Below the pieces are notes generated by a model that did not search any database, was not told where the DNA came from, and worked only from the letters and a program-made list of their open reading frames with translations. Positions 8,172 through 16,496 of a stretch of DNA of 44,842 nucleotides are shown in pieces. The position numbers were made by a program, and so were the translations under genes. The stretch comes from an uncultured Ruminococcus sp. GTDB taxonomy: Bacteria > Bacillota > Clostridia > Oscillospirales > Acutalibacteraceae. Numbering within the stretch: position 1 is the first letter of the stretch; every line of letters begins with the position of its first letter. The DNA is taken from NCBI GenBank assembly GCA_902776975.1, contig CACYSI010000036.1, forward strand, positions 1-44,842, read 5' to 3'.

Positions 8172-11003
8172 ATGAAAAAAGTAATCAGTTTACTGTTAGC
8201 TGTGGTCTTGATCTTATCTATGATGACCGTAGCTGCAAGCGCTCTGTCCGTATCGGATGAGGGTGTGATCTCCGCTGCCGAAGGCGTAAAGGCAGTTGAG
8301 GAAGAAGAAGGCGAAGAGGTAGAAACTCAGCGTATCTACCTTCAGATGCCCGACGGCAAACGCGGCTTTGCTGCCGATGAGGACGTTTATGTTCATGTCG
8401 AAGACGTCGATCCCGAGACCGGCGAGATCATCAGCGAGCATGACGACCTTGTTATCAAGGCGGGCGACAAGGCTCCCTCTTGGTACAGCGATTACAACGT
8501 AGTAGACGGTCAGCATTACGCGGGCGCTTACTGGTGGGGCGGCACGGCTCTGTGCGACACATGGGTAGGCTACCGTATCGAGATCGAAGACTACGATCAG
8601 GGCATCTACTATGTAGACGTTCCCACTGACGTCGTTATCATGATCTTCAACAACGGCGTCGACGGCGGTATGGATCCCGCGCTGCCCATCTACTATGAGG
8701 CTGCTCAGTCTGTCGATACCAACATCGAGGGCGCTTATGAGGGCGACTTTGACACACTGCCCTACGGTTCACCCGACCCCGATCTTTTTGACGGTTGTAT
8801 CTTTATCGTAGATCCCAACCAGGTCAAGATCAATCCCCTCTCTCAGAAGCAGACCTGCGGCGTCAATCCCTATGTTTACTACGGCAACGGCTGCTACGGC
8901 GGCGAGTATGCCGAGGGTAAGGGCGACTCCGACTATCCCGACGGTACCGACGGTTGGTCCGATAATATGCAGGACGTCTGCCAGAATCCCGACCACTTCA
9001 AGAACGGCGTTCATGTAGGCTATCAGGGCGGCGACGTCCACACTCATACACCCGAGGCTGTAGCCGCGGTACCCGCTACCACAGAGGCTGACGGCGTCAA
9101 GGCTCACTTCAAGTGTACAGGCTGCGACAAGCTCTTCCTTGACGAGGCTTGCACTCAGGAGGTCACAGCGGCTGACCTCGTCATCCCCAAGTTCGTTCCC
9201 GATCCCAACTTACTGTACTTTGACGCGTCCACTACAGGCTGGACCATGGGCACAAAGAACAAGATCGCGTTCAATATCTTTGGCGGTGATCTGACCAACG
9301 CTCTTGACTGGGGCGCTAAAAAGCTCCAGGGTACAGCTGTAACCGGTTATGACGGTATCTTCTCTTTTGATCCCACAAAGGTCAACTATACTCTTAATCC
9401 CGGTGTACAGTACAAGATCATCTTTGTACGCACCGAAGGCTCTAACTGGGCAGAGCAGACATACGATCTGTTCTTCACAACCGATTGTCTCGGTCATATC
9501 GGTTATTGCACCGGCAAACAGTACGAGAACCCCGTAGACAGCTCCAAGAAGACCCTCGCGGCTTTCTGGAAAGGTATGGATGATTCAGAGTACGGTCCCG
9601 TTCTGCAGGTTTCTTCTATCGGTAACGTTGTAGGTACCTGTCCCGAGGCGGGCAAGACCCCCGAAGACGTATTTGTAGACTTCCTGACGGTCGTAAATGA
9701 GAAGACCGGCACCACCATGTACGTTAACGCTTATCATTACGTCGTCGATCCCGGCACCAAGACCGAGCAAAAGATGATAGATGATATCGGTAAAGATTTA
9801 GGTCTGACAAAGCAGCAGGTCTACGACGCGTTCACAAATAACGAGATCGAAACTACATGGGATTGGACAGTATCTACACTTCCCGGTACTGTTACACCCG
9901 CTCATACACATACACCCGGCGAGGCTGTTCGTGAGAACGAGAAGGCCGCTTCCTGCACCGTAGACGGCTCATACGACGAGGTCGTATACTGCACAGGCTG
10001 CGGCGAGGAGCTCTCTCGTGAGACTAAGGTCATCACAGCTCCCGGTCATACACCGACAAAAGCTGTATATGAGAACGTTAAGGCGGCTACCTGCACAGCG
10101 GCAGGCTCATACGACGAGGTCGTTTACTGTTCGGTATGTAAGGCTGAGCTCAGCCGTACCGCCAAGACTTTGGCTAAAAAGGCTCATACGCTCTCTTATG
10201 TAGCTGAGGTCCCCGCTACCGAGACAGCTACAGGTACCAAGGCGCACTACGAGTGCTCTGTTTGTAACAAGTTCTTCTCAGATAAGGACGGCAAGAATGA
10301 GGTCACAGCGGCTTCGCTGATCATCCCCATGCTCGCCCATACTCATACACCCGGCGAGGCAGTTCAGGAGAACGTTAAGCCCGCTACCTGCACTGCCGCG
10401 GGCAGCTATGATGAGGTAGTTTACTGCACATCCTGCGGCGCTGAGCTTTCACGCGAGACCAAGACCATTGCTCAGCTCGCTCATACTCCCGCTAAGGCTG
10501 TATATGAAAACGTAAAGGCGGCTACCTGCACCGCTGAGGGAAGCTACGAAGCTGTAGTTTACTGCTCAGTATGTAATACAGAGCTAAGCCGCACCGCCAA
10601 GACTCTGTCTAAGAAGGCTCACACCATCAGCTATGTAGCTCAGGTCGACGCTACAGCTACAAAGGACGGTATGAAGGCTCACTACGAGTGCTCTGTATGT
10701 AACAAGCTCTTCTCTGACGCTGACGGCAAGAACGAAGTTACGGTTGCTTCTCTGATCATCCCCGCGACAGGTGTTTCCAAGGGCATTCTCGGCGATGCTA
10801 ACGGCGACGGCGAGGTAGAGATCGACGACGCTACCTTCATCCAGAGGATCCTGCTCGACCTCATCGTACCCGACGACGGTATGATCCTGCGCGGTAATGT
10901 CGACGGCAGTGACGAGGGTCTGGATATCATTGACGCTACCTTCATCCAGAGACATCTCCTCGGCGCTCCGGTTCCCTACAGCATCGGCGAAGAGATCAAA
11001 TAA
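8172..11003 (+). CDS. Multi-module secreted dockerin protein, paralogue of the upstream gene
   Basis: A 943-residue secreted protein. Order: signal peptide 1-24; module 1 (about 51-285), nearly identical to that of the upstream protein; one Cys-repeat unit (289-340); the unrecognised 200-residue module (about 348-573); six further Cys-repeat units (578-863), many with a CxxC pair (for example CTGCGEELSRE); and a C-terminal dockerin (872-943). The dockerin loops are DANGDGEVEIDDA and an expanded NVDGSDEGLDIIDA. It lacks the 95-residue starch-binding-like modules of its neighbour. ATG at 8172 is preferred because AGGAGG (8159-8164) is 7 bp upstream; 8169 is also possible, and a TTG at 8166 is too close to the RBS. 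A non-catalytic binding or structural role is inferred. DNA identity to the upstream gene is high over long runs, indicating recent duplication or gene conversion. Confidence 0.8.
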   Translation: MKKVISLLLAVVLILSMMTVAASALSVSDEGVISAAEGVKAVEEEEGEEVETQRIYLQMPDGKRGFAADEDVYVHVEDVDPETGEIISEHDDLVIKAGDKAPSWYSDYNVVDGQHYAGAYWWGGTALCDTWVGYRIEIEDYDQGIYYVDVPTDVVIMIFNNGVDGGMDPALPIYYEAAQSVDTNIEGAYEGDFDTLPYGSPDPDLFDGCIFIVDPNQVKINPLSQKQTCGVNPYVYYGNGCYGGEYAEGKGDSDYPDGTDGWSDNMQDVCQNPDHFKNGVHVGYQGGDVHTHTPEAVAAVPATTEADGVKAHFKCTGCDKLFLDEACTQEVTAADLVIPKFVPDPNLLYFDASTTGWTMGTKNKIAFNIFGGDLTNALDWGAKKLQGTAVTGYDGIFSFDPTKVNYTLNPGVQYKIIFVRTEGSNWAEQTYDLFFTTDCLGHIGYCTGKQYENPVDSSKKTLAAFWKGMDDSEYGPVLQVSSIGNVVGTCPEAGKTPEDVFVDFLTVVNEKTGTTMYVNAYHYVVDPGTKTEQKMIDDIGKDLGLTKQQVYDAFTNNEIETTWDWTVSTLPGTVTPAHTHTPGEAVRENEKAASCTVDGSYDEVVYCTGCGEELSRETKVITAPGHTPTKAVYENVKAATCTAAGSYDEVVYCSVCKAELSRTAKTLAKKAHTLSYVAEVPATETATGTKAHYECSVCNKFFSDKDGKNEVTAASLIIPMLAHTHTPGEAVQENVKPATCTAAGSYDEVVYCTSCGAELSRETKTIAQLAHTPAKAVYENVKAATCTAEGSYEAVVYCSVCNTELSRTAKTLSKKAHTISYVAQVDATATKDGMKAHYECSVCNKLFSDADGKNEVTVASLIIPATGVSKGILGDANGDGEVEIDDATFIQRILLDLIVPDDGMILRGNVDGSDEGLDIIDATFIQRHLLGAPVPYSIGEEIK

Positions 11004-11045
11004 AAGCCAAGCGGCAATTATTTACGGTTAATTCTTTAATTTATA

Positions 11046-11074
11046 TTGAATAACATTATAAGTTATGTTAAAAT
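11046..11074 (+). promoter_or_regulatory. Promoter of the four-cohesin scaffoldin gene
   Basis: TTGAAT (11046-11051), 17-bp spacer, TAAAAT (11069-11074), 33 bp before the ATG. It closely resembles the two upstream dockerin-gene promoters. Confidence 0.7.
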
Positions 11075-11107
11075 ATTATAGTCAAAACTATCCCAAGGAG
11101 GATTAAC

Positions 11108-13579
11108 ATGAAAAAGATTATCAGTATGCTTTTGGTTGTCGCTATGATCGTCGCTATGGCAGCGATCGGTATGGCTACGACCTCCGCGGCTCAGACCGCG
11201 ACAGTAACTGTCTACGATCTCAACGGTAATGCGGTTACCGAAGAGTACGATGTAGGCGAGGAGTTCACGGTTTATACTACCTTGGACGTAACAAAGTCCG
11301 TTTCCAGCGGTCTGATCGGATCTGTGCAGGGCACTCAGACCTACACATCTTCAGTTCTCGAGCTTGTCAACGAGTTTGACAGCCAGTACGGCGAGATCGT
11401 AGATCTTAACTCTGTATTCCCGATCACCCGCAGCGCTACAATGTCCAACGCGTCTGTAGCAGGCAAGGTTACTTTCAACGCTTCTACTCCCTCTAAGACA
11501 GATGCGTTCAAGTTTGATTCTTCAGCCGCTAAGCTGATCGTTACTACTTACAGAGTAAAGTCAGCTTCTCCCGCTGAGGTCAAGACAGCTCTCAGAAACC
11601 TTGCTATCGCGGATGACGAGCTTACCCGTATAGTATTTGAGGGCAAGACTCAGACCGGTAAGAGCTACAGCATGGCTTCTACCTTCACAGATCCTTTGAC
11701 TCTCGATCACGCAGAGATCACTATCCACAGCCTCGACGGCACAACAGATACTATCACAGCCAACATCGGCGATGAGTTCACTGTTTATACTACACTCAAC
11801 GTTTCAGAGTCCGTTACCGGCGGCAAGATCGGTTCGATCAACGCTAACCAGAAGTACACCTCTTCGGTACTTACACTTGCTGACGCTGTAGATTCGGACG
11901 GTCTGATCGAAGACGTAGAAAAGGTATTCCCCGTACTTGGCAGCAACGCTATGGCTAACGCCGCTACTAAGGGCACTATCACCTATGCGGCTTCTACTCC
12001 TTATACAGACAAGGCGTTTGTATTCAACGATGATACCTGCCAGCTCATCACCACTACCTACAAGGTAAAGGCTAACGGCGTTGCGGATATCACCAACAAC
12101 CTGATCGTCCTCGGTACTGCCGAGAACCCGATCAAGGCTCTCGTTAAGGGCGGCGTGATCCAGGACGGCGCTGTCATCAGCATGCCCGCTTCCTTCAACT
12201 TAGGTCCCGCTCCCACAACTCTTGCCGTTACTATCACAGGTCCCAACGGCAAGGCTGAGACCAAAGAGTTCAACGTAAATGACACCTTCACTGTTTACAC
12301 AGTACTTAATACTTCTTCTATCGCTAACGGCAACATCGCTAACGTAGCCGGCAGCCAGAGCTTCACCACTTCCAAGCTCCAGCTTACCGACAGCTATGAC
12401 AGCCAGTACGGCGAGGTAGATAACGTAGAGGCTATGTTCCCGATCCTCGGCAGCAAGGCTATGGCTACCGTACAGAACGGCGTCATCACCTTCTCCGCTT
12501 CTAAGCCCGAGGTCAACAACGGCTTTGTATTCAACAATGACAAGTGCAAGCTCATCGTTACCAACTATAAGGTTAAGGCAGCCGGTAAGGCTAACATCAC
12601 CACTGCTCTTAAGACCATGGTAGCTTCCGATAAGGACGTAACTAAGATCGTATGGAATGGTGAGACTCAGTCCGGTAAGAGCTTTACAATGTTCGAGACC
12701 TATACAGATCCCGGCAGTTCAACTCAGCCGACTCAGCCTACACAGCCTGTTACTCAGCCCACACAGCCGACTCAGCCCGCTACCAAGCCTACTCAGCCCG
12801 TTACTCAGCCTACCGAGGCTGCTAAGGACACTACTGTAACCATCTACGGCTTTGACGGCAAGTCCGTTAAGATGAGCTTTAACGTAGGTCAGAGCTTCAC
12901 CGTTTACTCAACCTTCAACGCGAGCAAGGCTGTAGGCAACGGTTATATCGCTTCTATCAACGCTACCCAGACTTATACCTCCTCTATACTGAAGGAGACC
13001 GACTCTGTTGACCAGTACGGCGTAATCACAGATAGCGCTACAGTATTCCCGAACATGACAGGCGCGATGGGCAGAGTTGTTGACGGCGTAGTTAAGTACA
13101 ACGCTTCCAATCCTCAGCAGGGTTATCTGTTCAACACTGATGAGAGCATCATCTCTGTAACTCACTATACAGTTACCGCTAAGGGTAACGCCGAGATCAG
13201 AGACGCTATGGTCACAGTCGCGGCCGCTGACGCCGCCCTCACCCGCATTGTATCCAAGGGCGTTGTAACAGCGGGCAACACAATCGGCGGTAAGGCTACA
13301 TTTACCGAGCCCGGCAAAGAGCCTGTGACTGAGCCTACAACATCCGGAAACACCTTCCTCCTTGGCGATGTAAACGATGACGGCGAAGTTGACGCTGTTG
13401 ACTCAACGCTCGTTCAGCGTAAAGCTACACTGGTTAAGGTTCCTTATTCCGATGAGCTCATGATGCGCGGTGATGTCGACGGTGACGGCGATCTGACCGT
13501 AGTTGACGCTACTTACCTCCTGCGTCATTCTTCATTGGCTAAGACTCCTTATCCGATCGGTCAGTATGTGACCCGTTGA
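11108..13579 (+). CDS. Candidate scaffoldin: four cohesin-like repeats plus dockerin
   Basis: An 823-residue secreted protein. After the signal peptide (about 1-27) come four related domains of about 160 residues at roughly 30-196, 198-362, 371-535 and 576-735. A Thr/Gln/Pro linker (536-575) separates the third and fourth, and a C-terminal dockerin (748-820) has loops DVNDDGEVDAVDS and DVDGDGDLTVVDA. Each repeat has a VGExFTVYTTL-type strand, then QxYTSSxLxL, a VFPxxxxxxM segment, an FxFxxxxxxLI segment and a TxYxVKAxGxA strand. This order of beta-strand patterns fits cohesin domains, although the sequence is divergent. Cohesins bind dockerins through Ca-dependent contacts; four cohesins plus one dockerin is the layout of an adaptor scaffoldin that collects partners and itself attaches to an anchoring cohesin. 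The cohesin call is from pattern; other immunoglobulin-like adhesin repeats are the main alternative. RBS AAGGAGG. Confidence 0.7.
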   Translation: MKKIISMLLVVAMIVAMAAIGMATTSAAQTATVTVYDLNGNAVTEEYDVGEEFTVYTTLDVTKSVSSGLIGSVQGTQTYTSSVLELVNEFDSQYGEIVDLNSVFPITRSATMSNASVAGKVTFNASTPSKTDAFKFDSSAAKLIVTTYRVKSASPAEVKTALRNLAIADDELTRIVFEGKTQTGKSYSMASTFTDPLTLDHAEITIHSLDGTTDTITANIGDEFTVYTTLNVSESVTGGKIGSINANQKYTSSVLTLADAVDSDGLIEDVEKVFPVLGSNAMANAATKGTITYAASTPYTDKAFVFNDDTCQLITTTYKVKANGVADITNNLIVLGTAENPIKALVKGGVIQDGAVISMPASFNLGPAPTTLAVTITGPNGKAETKEFNVNDTFTVYTVLNTSSIANGNIANVAGSQSFTTSKLQLTDSYDSQYGEVDNVEAMFPILGSKAMATVQNGVITFSASKPEVNNGFVFNNDKCKLIVTNYKVKAAGKANITTALKTMVASDKDVTKIVWNGETQSGKSFTMFETYTDPGSSTQPTQPTQPVTQPTQPTQPATKPTQPVTQPTEAAKDTTVTIYGFDGKSVKMSFNVGQSFTVYSTFNASKAVGNGYIASINATQTYTSSILKETDSVDQYGVITDSATVFPNMTGAMGRVVDGVVKYNASNPQQGYLFNTDESIISVTHYTVTAKGNAEIRDAMVTVAAADAALTRIVSKGVVTAGNTIGGKATFTEPGKEPVTEPTTSGNTFLLGDVNDDGEVDAVDSTLVQRKATLVKVPYSDELMMRGDVDGDGDLTVVDATYLLRHSSLAKTPYPIGQYVTR

Positions 13580-13598
13580 TAAGTGTTATCGATTATTG

Positions 13599-13627
13599 CT
13601 CCCCCTTCATTTGAAGGGGGAGTTTTT
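13599..13627 (+). terminator. Terminator after the scaffoldin gene
   Basis: CTCCCCCTTC and GAAGGGGGAG pair around an ATTT loop with five T residues after. The same stem follows the first dockerin gene. Confidence 0.92.
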
Positions 13628-13691
13628 GTGTTCATATCATTCAGCCCTATGACGATGTAGGTTGAGACATAATATGATAATCATTTTATGT

Positions 13692-13736
13692 AAAAATAAT
13701 CGGAGCAGATAACGGGATTGGTTATCTGCTCCGATT
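13692..13736 (-). terminator. Terminator after spoVT
   Basis: A perfect 16-bp stem (13698-13713 with 13721-13736, AATCGGAGCAGATAAC type) is followed on the minus strand by ATTTTTA. It lies directly downstream of the spoVT reading frame. Confidence 0.85.
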
Positions 13737-13747
13737 CTCACTCTGTA

Positions 13748-14247
13748 TCATGCTTCCATTTGTTTTCCGAGGAATGCTGCGGCAGACTGAGCGAGTTTCA
13801 GCTCGGTCTCGGTAGGGGTTTTGACCCGCTCGTCCTTGAGCATCACCACTGCTCCGGTCACATCGCCCGAAGCTATGATCGGATATATGATCGCCGCAGC
13901 GAGGCTGAGACCTTCGACAGGCATGACGTCATCTACCGATCGAGCACAGGCGATATGCGCCTCTCAAGATACTCGCGTTTGCTGACTCCCGATGCGGCGA
14001 TGACATGGTCGCGGTCGCATACAAGGGTAGGCATAGCGCTGATGCGCGCTAACACCTCAGCGTACTGCGCTGCAAACTCGCTTAGCTCTCCTATCGGTGA
14101 GTACTTTTTGAATATAACTTCACCGTCTGTAGCAGTGTATATCTCCAGCGGGTCACCCTCGCGGATACGCAGGGTGCGGCGTATCTCCTTTGGGATGACT
14201 ACTCTGCCGAGATCATCTATGCGTCTGACGATTCCTGTTGCTTTCAT
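13748..14247 (-). pseudogene. spoVT: spoVT, frameshifted (AbrB-type sporulation regulator)
   Basis: SpoVT is a forespore transcription regulator with an N-terminal AbrB DNA-binding domain and a C-terminal GAF-like domain. Here the first 104 codons are in one frame: residues 1-35 (from MKATGIVRRIDDLGRVVIPK) match SpoVT almost exactly, followed by the start of the sensor domain up to SPVLDR. That frame stops at a TAG at 13933-13935. The rest of the domain continues in another frame from about 13936 down to a TGA at 13748-13750, reading SVDDVMPVEGLSLAAAIIYP, then GDVTGAVVML and ending AAFLGKQMEA, the normal SpoVT end. The two parts total about 166 residues against about 178 in Bacillus subtilis. 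A 4-bp loss from a GATCGATCG-like tandem, or a larger non-triplet deletion, would explain it; a sequencing or assembly error cannot be excluded. The truncated product would keep the DNA-binding domain. Confidence 0.75.
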
Positions 14248-14556
14248 ATCTGAATCTCCTTACTATTATTTGTAAGGTTATTGTTTACAATTATTGCTGA
14301 TTAATGCGCGATTTGAATTGGTATCATTTTCAAAAAGCCAAAAAAGTGAACTAAGAAAGACTATGATAATAATGATTATGATTATGATTATGATAATAAT
14401 GACCGTGATGTTGACAGCATTAACTCAAAATATGATGTGTTCAGTAATATATGCAGGTTATTGACAAGTTATATAATAGTGTGTAGTATTAATTATAAGA
14501 TTCGAGATTTTTGCTTTTGATTGACAGGTGTATCGGTGACACCGGGAGATATGGGT
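14248..14556. other. AT-rich intergenic region with an ATG/ATA microsatellite
   Basis: This 309-bp gap separates divergent spoVT and the membrane-anchored cohesin-like gene. It holds a short imperfect run of GATTAT/GATAAT units (14362-14402), the promoter at 14461-14489, and no convincing reading frame. Confidence 0.6.
14461..14489 (+). promoter_or_regulatory. Promoter of the membrane-anchored cohesin-like gene
   Basis: TTGACA (14461-14466), 17-bp spacer, TAGTAT (14484-14489), 67 bp before the chosen ATG. Confidence 0.55.
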
Positions 14557-15339
14557 ATGAAGATGTTGTCAGCAATATCGATTCTGATATGCTTAGCTTT
14601 CTTTACTTTCGGTTGCTTTGCTGCTGAAGCGGATTTTTACTGTGCATACGTTGCGAAAACCGAGAACGGGACGCTGTTTTATATTGATGTATTCTGTAAT
14701 AATAAGGTTGCGGCGGCAGTTTTTGAACTTGGATTCGACAGCGGTTTGGCAGAGTATCGAGAGATTTCCGCGGCTGATCCCGATGCTCACGTCAGCGTTA
14801 ATCTCAAAGAGGAGAAGGTGATCATCGCTTTTGCAAGCAGCGCGTCTAAGAACGGCAAGCTTTGCAGGGTCACTTTCAACGGCAAGAGCCCCGGAGACTG
14901 TCTGTTCAGCTTGCATATGGATCAGGCGTGTGACGGTGATTATAATTACATAAACGGCTTGGCGGATCAATCACTCTCTGTCAGACTCGGCAAGGACGGC
15001 AGGGTCTCGGGATCGTCTTCGTCCTCCGCGTCATCAGGCTCCGACCTTTCCGATAGATCCGGATCATCAGGCAGCAAGTCAACTAAGAGTAAAAAATCCG
15101 AGATAAGCTCTGTCGATGATGCTGATGATTCAAAGTCAAAAGGCGGGCTGTATGATATGAGAAAAAACGATCCGCTGAAATACGTTCTGCTCGGCGCGGG
15201 AGGCGTGGTTTTTGTCGCAGCGCTGGTTTTTATGGGTTATTATCTCGGCAGAAAGAAGCGTTTGAAAGCAAATGCCGCAGAGGATAACGTATCCGTAGAC
15301 GATGATACGTCTACAGACGAGAAGCAAGATCAGACTTGA
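14557..15339 (+). CDS. Membrane-anchored protein with a single cohesin-like domain
   Basis: A 260-residue protein: signal peptide (1-22), one extracellular domain of about 115 residues (25-140), a Ser/Gly/Lys-rich spacer (about 148-200), one transmembrane helix (209-231, YVLLGAGGVVFVAALVFMGY), a basic stop (GRKKR) and a short acidic cytoplasmic tail. The domain has the alternating strand pattern of a cohesin: FYIDVFCNNK, AVFELGFDSGL, an EEKVIIAFAS strand and KLCRVTFNGKSPGDCLF. That matches the cohesin order in which a hydrophobic turn after FDS precedes a KLxxVTF-type strand. A cohesin tethered by a C-terminal helix is the expected form of an anchoring scaffoldin, and the gene follows the dockerin-bearing scaffoldin. 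Fold and partner are inferred. ATG at 14557 is preferred because GGGAG lies 8 bp upstream; it gives a clean signal peptide. Confidence 0.6.
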   Translation: MKMLSAISILICLAFFTFGCFAAEADFYCAYVAKTENGTLFYIDVFCNNKVAAAVFELGFDSGLAEYREISAADPDAHVSVNLKEEKVIIAFASSASKNGKLCRVTFNGKSPGDCLFSLHMDQACDGDYNYINGLADQSLSVRLGKDGRVSGSSSSSASSGSDLSDRSGSSGSKSTKSKKSEISSVDDADDSKSKGGLYDMRKNDPLKYVLLGAGGVVFVAALVFMGYYLGRKKRLKANAAEDNVSVDDDTSTDEKQDQT

Positions 15340-15396
15340 TTGTCCTGGTGGTTTTACATAACAGAGTATCAATAAGTTATATTTCAGAAGATATGC

Positions 15397-15432
15397 AAAA
15401 AGTGTGCAGGTTGGTTGACCTACACACTTTTT
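15397..15432. terminator. Bidirectional terminator between convergent genes
   Basis: GTGTGCAGGT pairs with ACCTACACAC (one mismatch) and is flanked by A and T runs on both sides, so it can end the plus-strand cohesin-like gene and the minus-strand CAP gene. Confidence 0.85.
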
Positions 15433-15451
15433 ATCGTTTATACGATTCCGG

Positions 15452-16249
15452 TTATCCGATAAAGAATTGTGACCAGTAGAGTACACCTTTGCTTTCATAG
15501 CAGCCGACGCCTATCCTTTTGAAAGACGCTGAGAGGATGTTTTTTCTGTGTCCTTCTGATTTCATCCAACCGTCAACTACCTGCTCGGGAGTAGGGTAGC
15601 CGTAGGCGATGTTCTCTCCGGCATAACGGTATGATAACCCTGCCTCCTGCGCTGCGGTAAAACAGGAGCTTCCGTCCGGTCGTGTGTGCGAAAAGTTATG
15701 AACGATCTCTTTAGCGCGAACATGAGCGACATCTACAGCGCTGTTGTCAAAGCTCAAAGGAGATAGTCCGTATCGCAACCTCTCGATGTTGACCAGCCTC
15801 AAAACCTCTGCTTCATATGCTGAATTGAACTGTGAAGTCGCATGTGCTTGATCGACTGCCGGTTCGGTAGGCTTTTCGGTGGCAGTAACGGGTGTTACAG
15901 CGGGCGCTGTAGGTTTTTCGCTCGGAGTTTCAATAGGCGTTGACGGGGTTTCGAGCGGTTCGGTCACTGCTTCGGTCACCGTTTTGTCAGATGGATCCGG
16001 TTTGATGACGCAGGTGGCTCCGCCTGTACAAGTACCGTTGACGTACTTCAGAATTTCATCAAAACAAATGCCGTGATCGGCACATATATTATCGATAAGC
16101 CATTGCGGATCACTGCGGTCCACGGTGCTGCGGATAACTTCGATTTGAGGGCAGGGCGGTTTTTGAGCGGCGTTTACAGCCGGTAAGGCACAGGTAAGTA
16201 TCACAAAAGCGGATATCAGAGCCGCAATAATTTTTGAAAAGGTTTTCAT
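15452..16249 (-). CDS. Secreted CAP/SCP-domain protein
   Basis: A 265-residue secreted protein: signal peptide (about 1-27), an 80-residue N-terminal region with four Cys (CPQIE, CADHGIC, CTGGATC), a Thr/Pro/Glu linker, and a C-terminal CAP (SCP/PR-1) domain of about 120 residues. The domain keeps the cavity residues: His in DVAHVRAKEI, SHTRPDG, GENIAYG and EGHRKNIL. Bacterial CAP proteins of this YkwD type are extracellular; their substrates are generally unknown, and some are made during sporulation or spore coat formation. RBS GGAGGT. It is convergent with the anchored cohesin-like gene and divergent from spoVAD. Its Pro/Thr linker resembles those of the dockerin proteins, but it has no dockerin. 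Confidence 0.88.
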   Translation of the reverse strand: MKTFSKIIAALISAFVILTCALPAVNAAQKPPCPQIEVIRSTVDRSDPQWLIDNICADHGICFDEILKYVNGTCTGGATCVIKPDPSDKTVTEAVTEPLETPSTPIETPSEKPTAPAVTPVTATEKPTEPAVDQAHATSQFNSAYEAEVLRLVNIERLRYGLSPLSFDNSAVDVAHVRAKEIVHNFSHTRPDGSSCFTAAQEAGLSYRYAGENIAYGYPTPEQVVDGWMKSEGHRKNILSASFKRIGVGCYESKGVLYWSQFFIG

Positions 16250-16496
16250 TTTTATACCTCCGATAATGATACGCGTTAACGCTTTTGTTTAATTAAACTA
16301 TTTCTATCATACCCGCGCGGGCGGGATTATTCAACGCACAATTAATGGAAACTGAGGTATATTTGCTTTGCGTATGCAAAAAGAGGAATGCTGCAGCCGA
16401 TTGAGCATTATGCGAAAGACAGAAAGAAATACAGCGCAACGGTGTTTTTGAATATCCAAAAAACTATTGCAAATAATAGCGGAAAGGAGAATTTTT

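Noticed and set aside
14362-14402. The ATG/ATA run as a regulatory array or CRISPR
   Set aside because: It is a low-complexity microsatellite of about 40 bp with no spacers and no conserved dyad.
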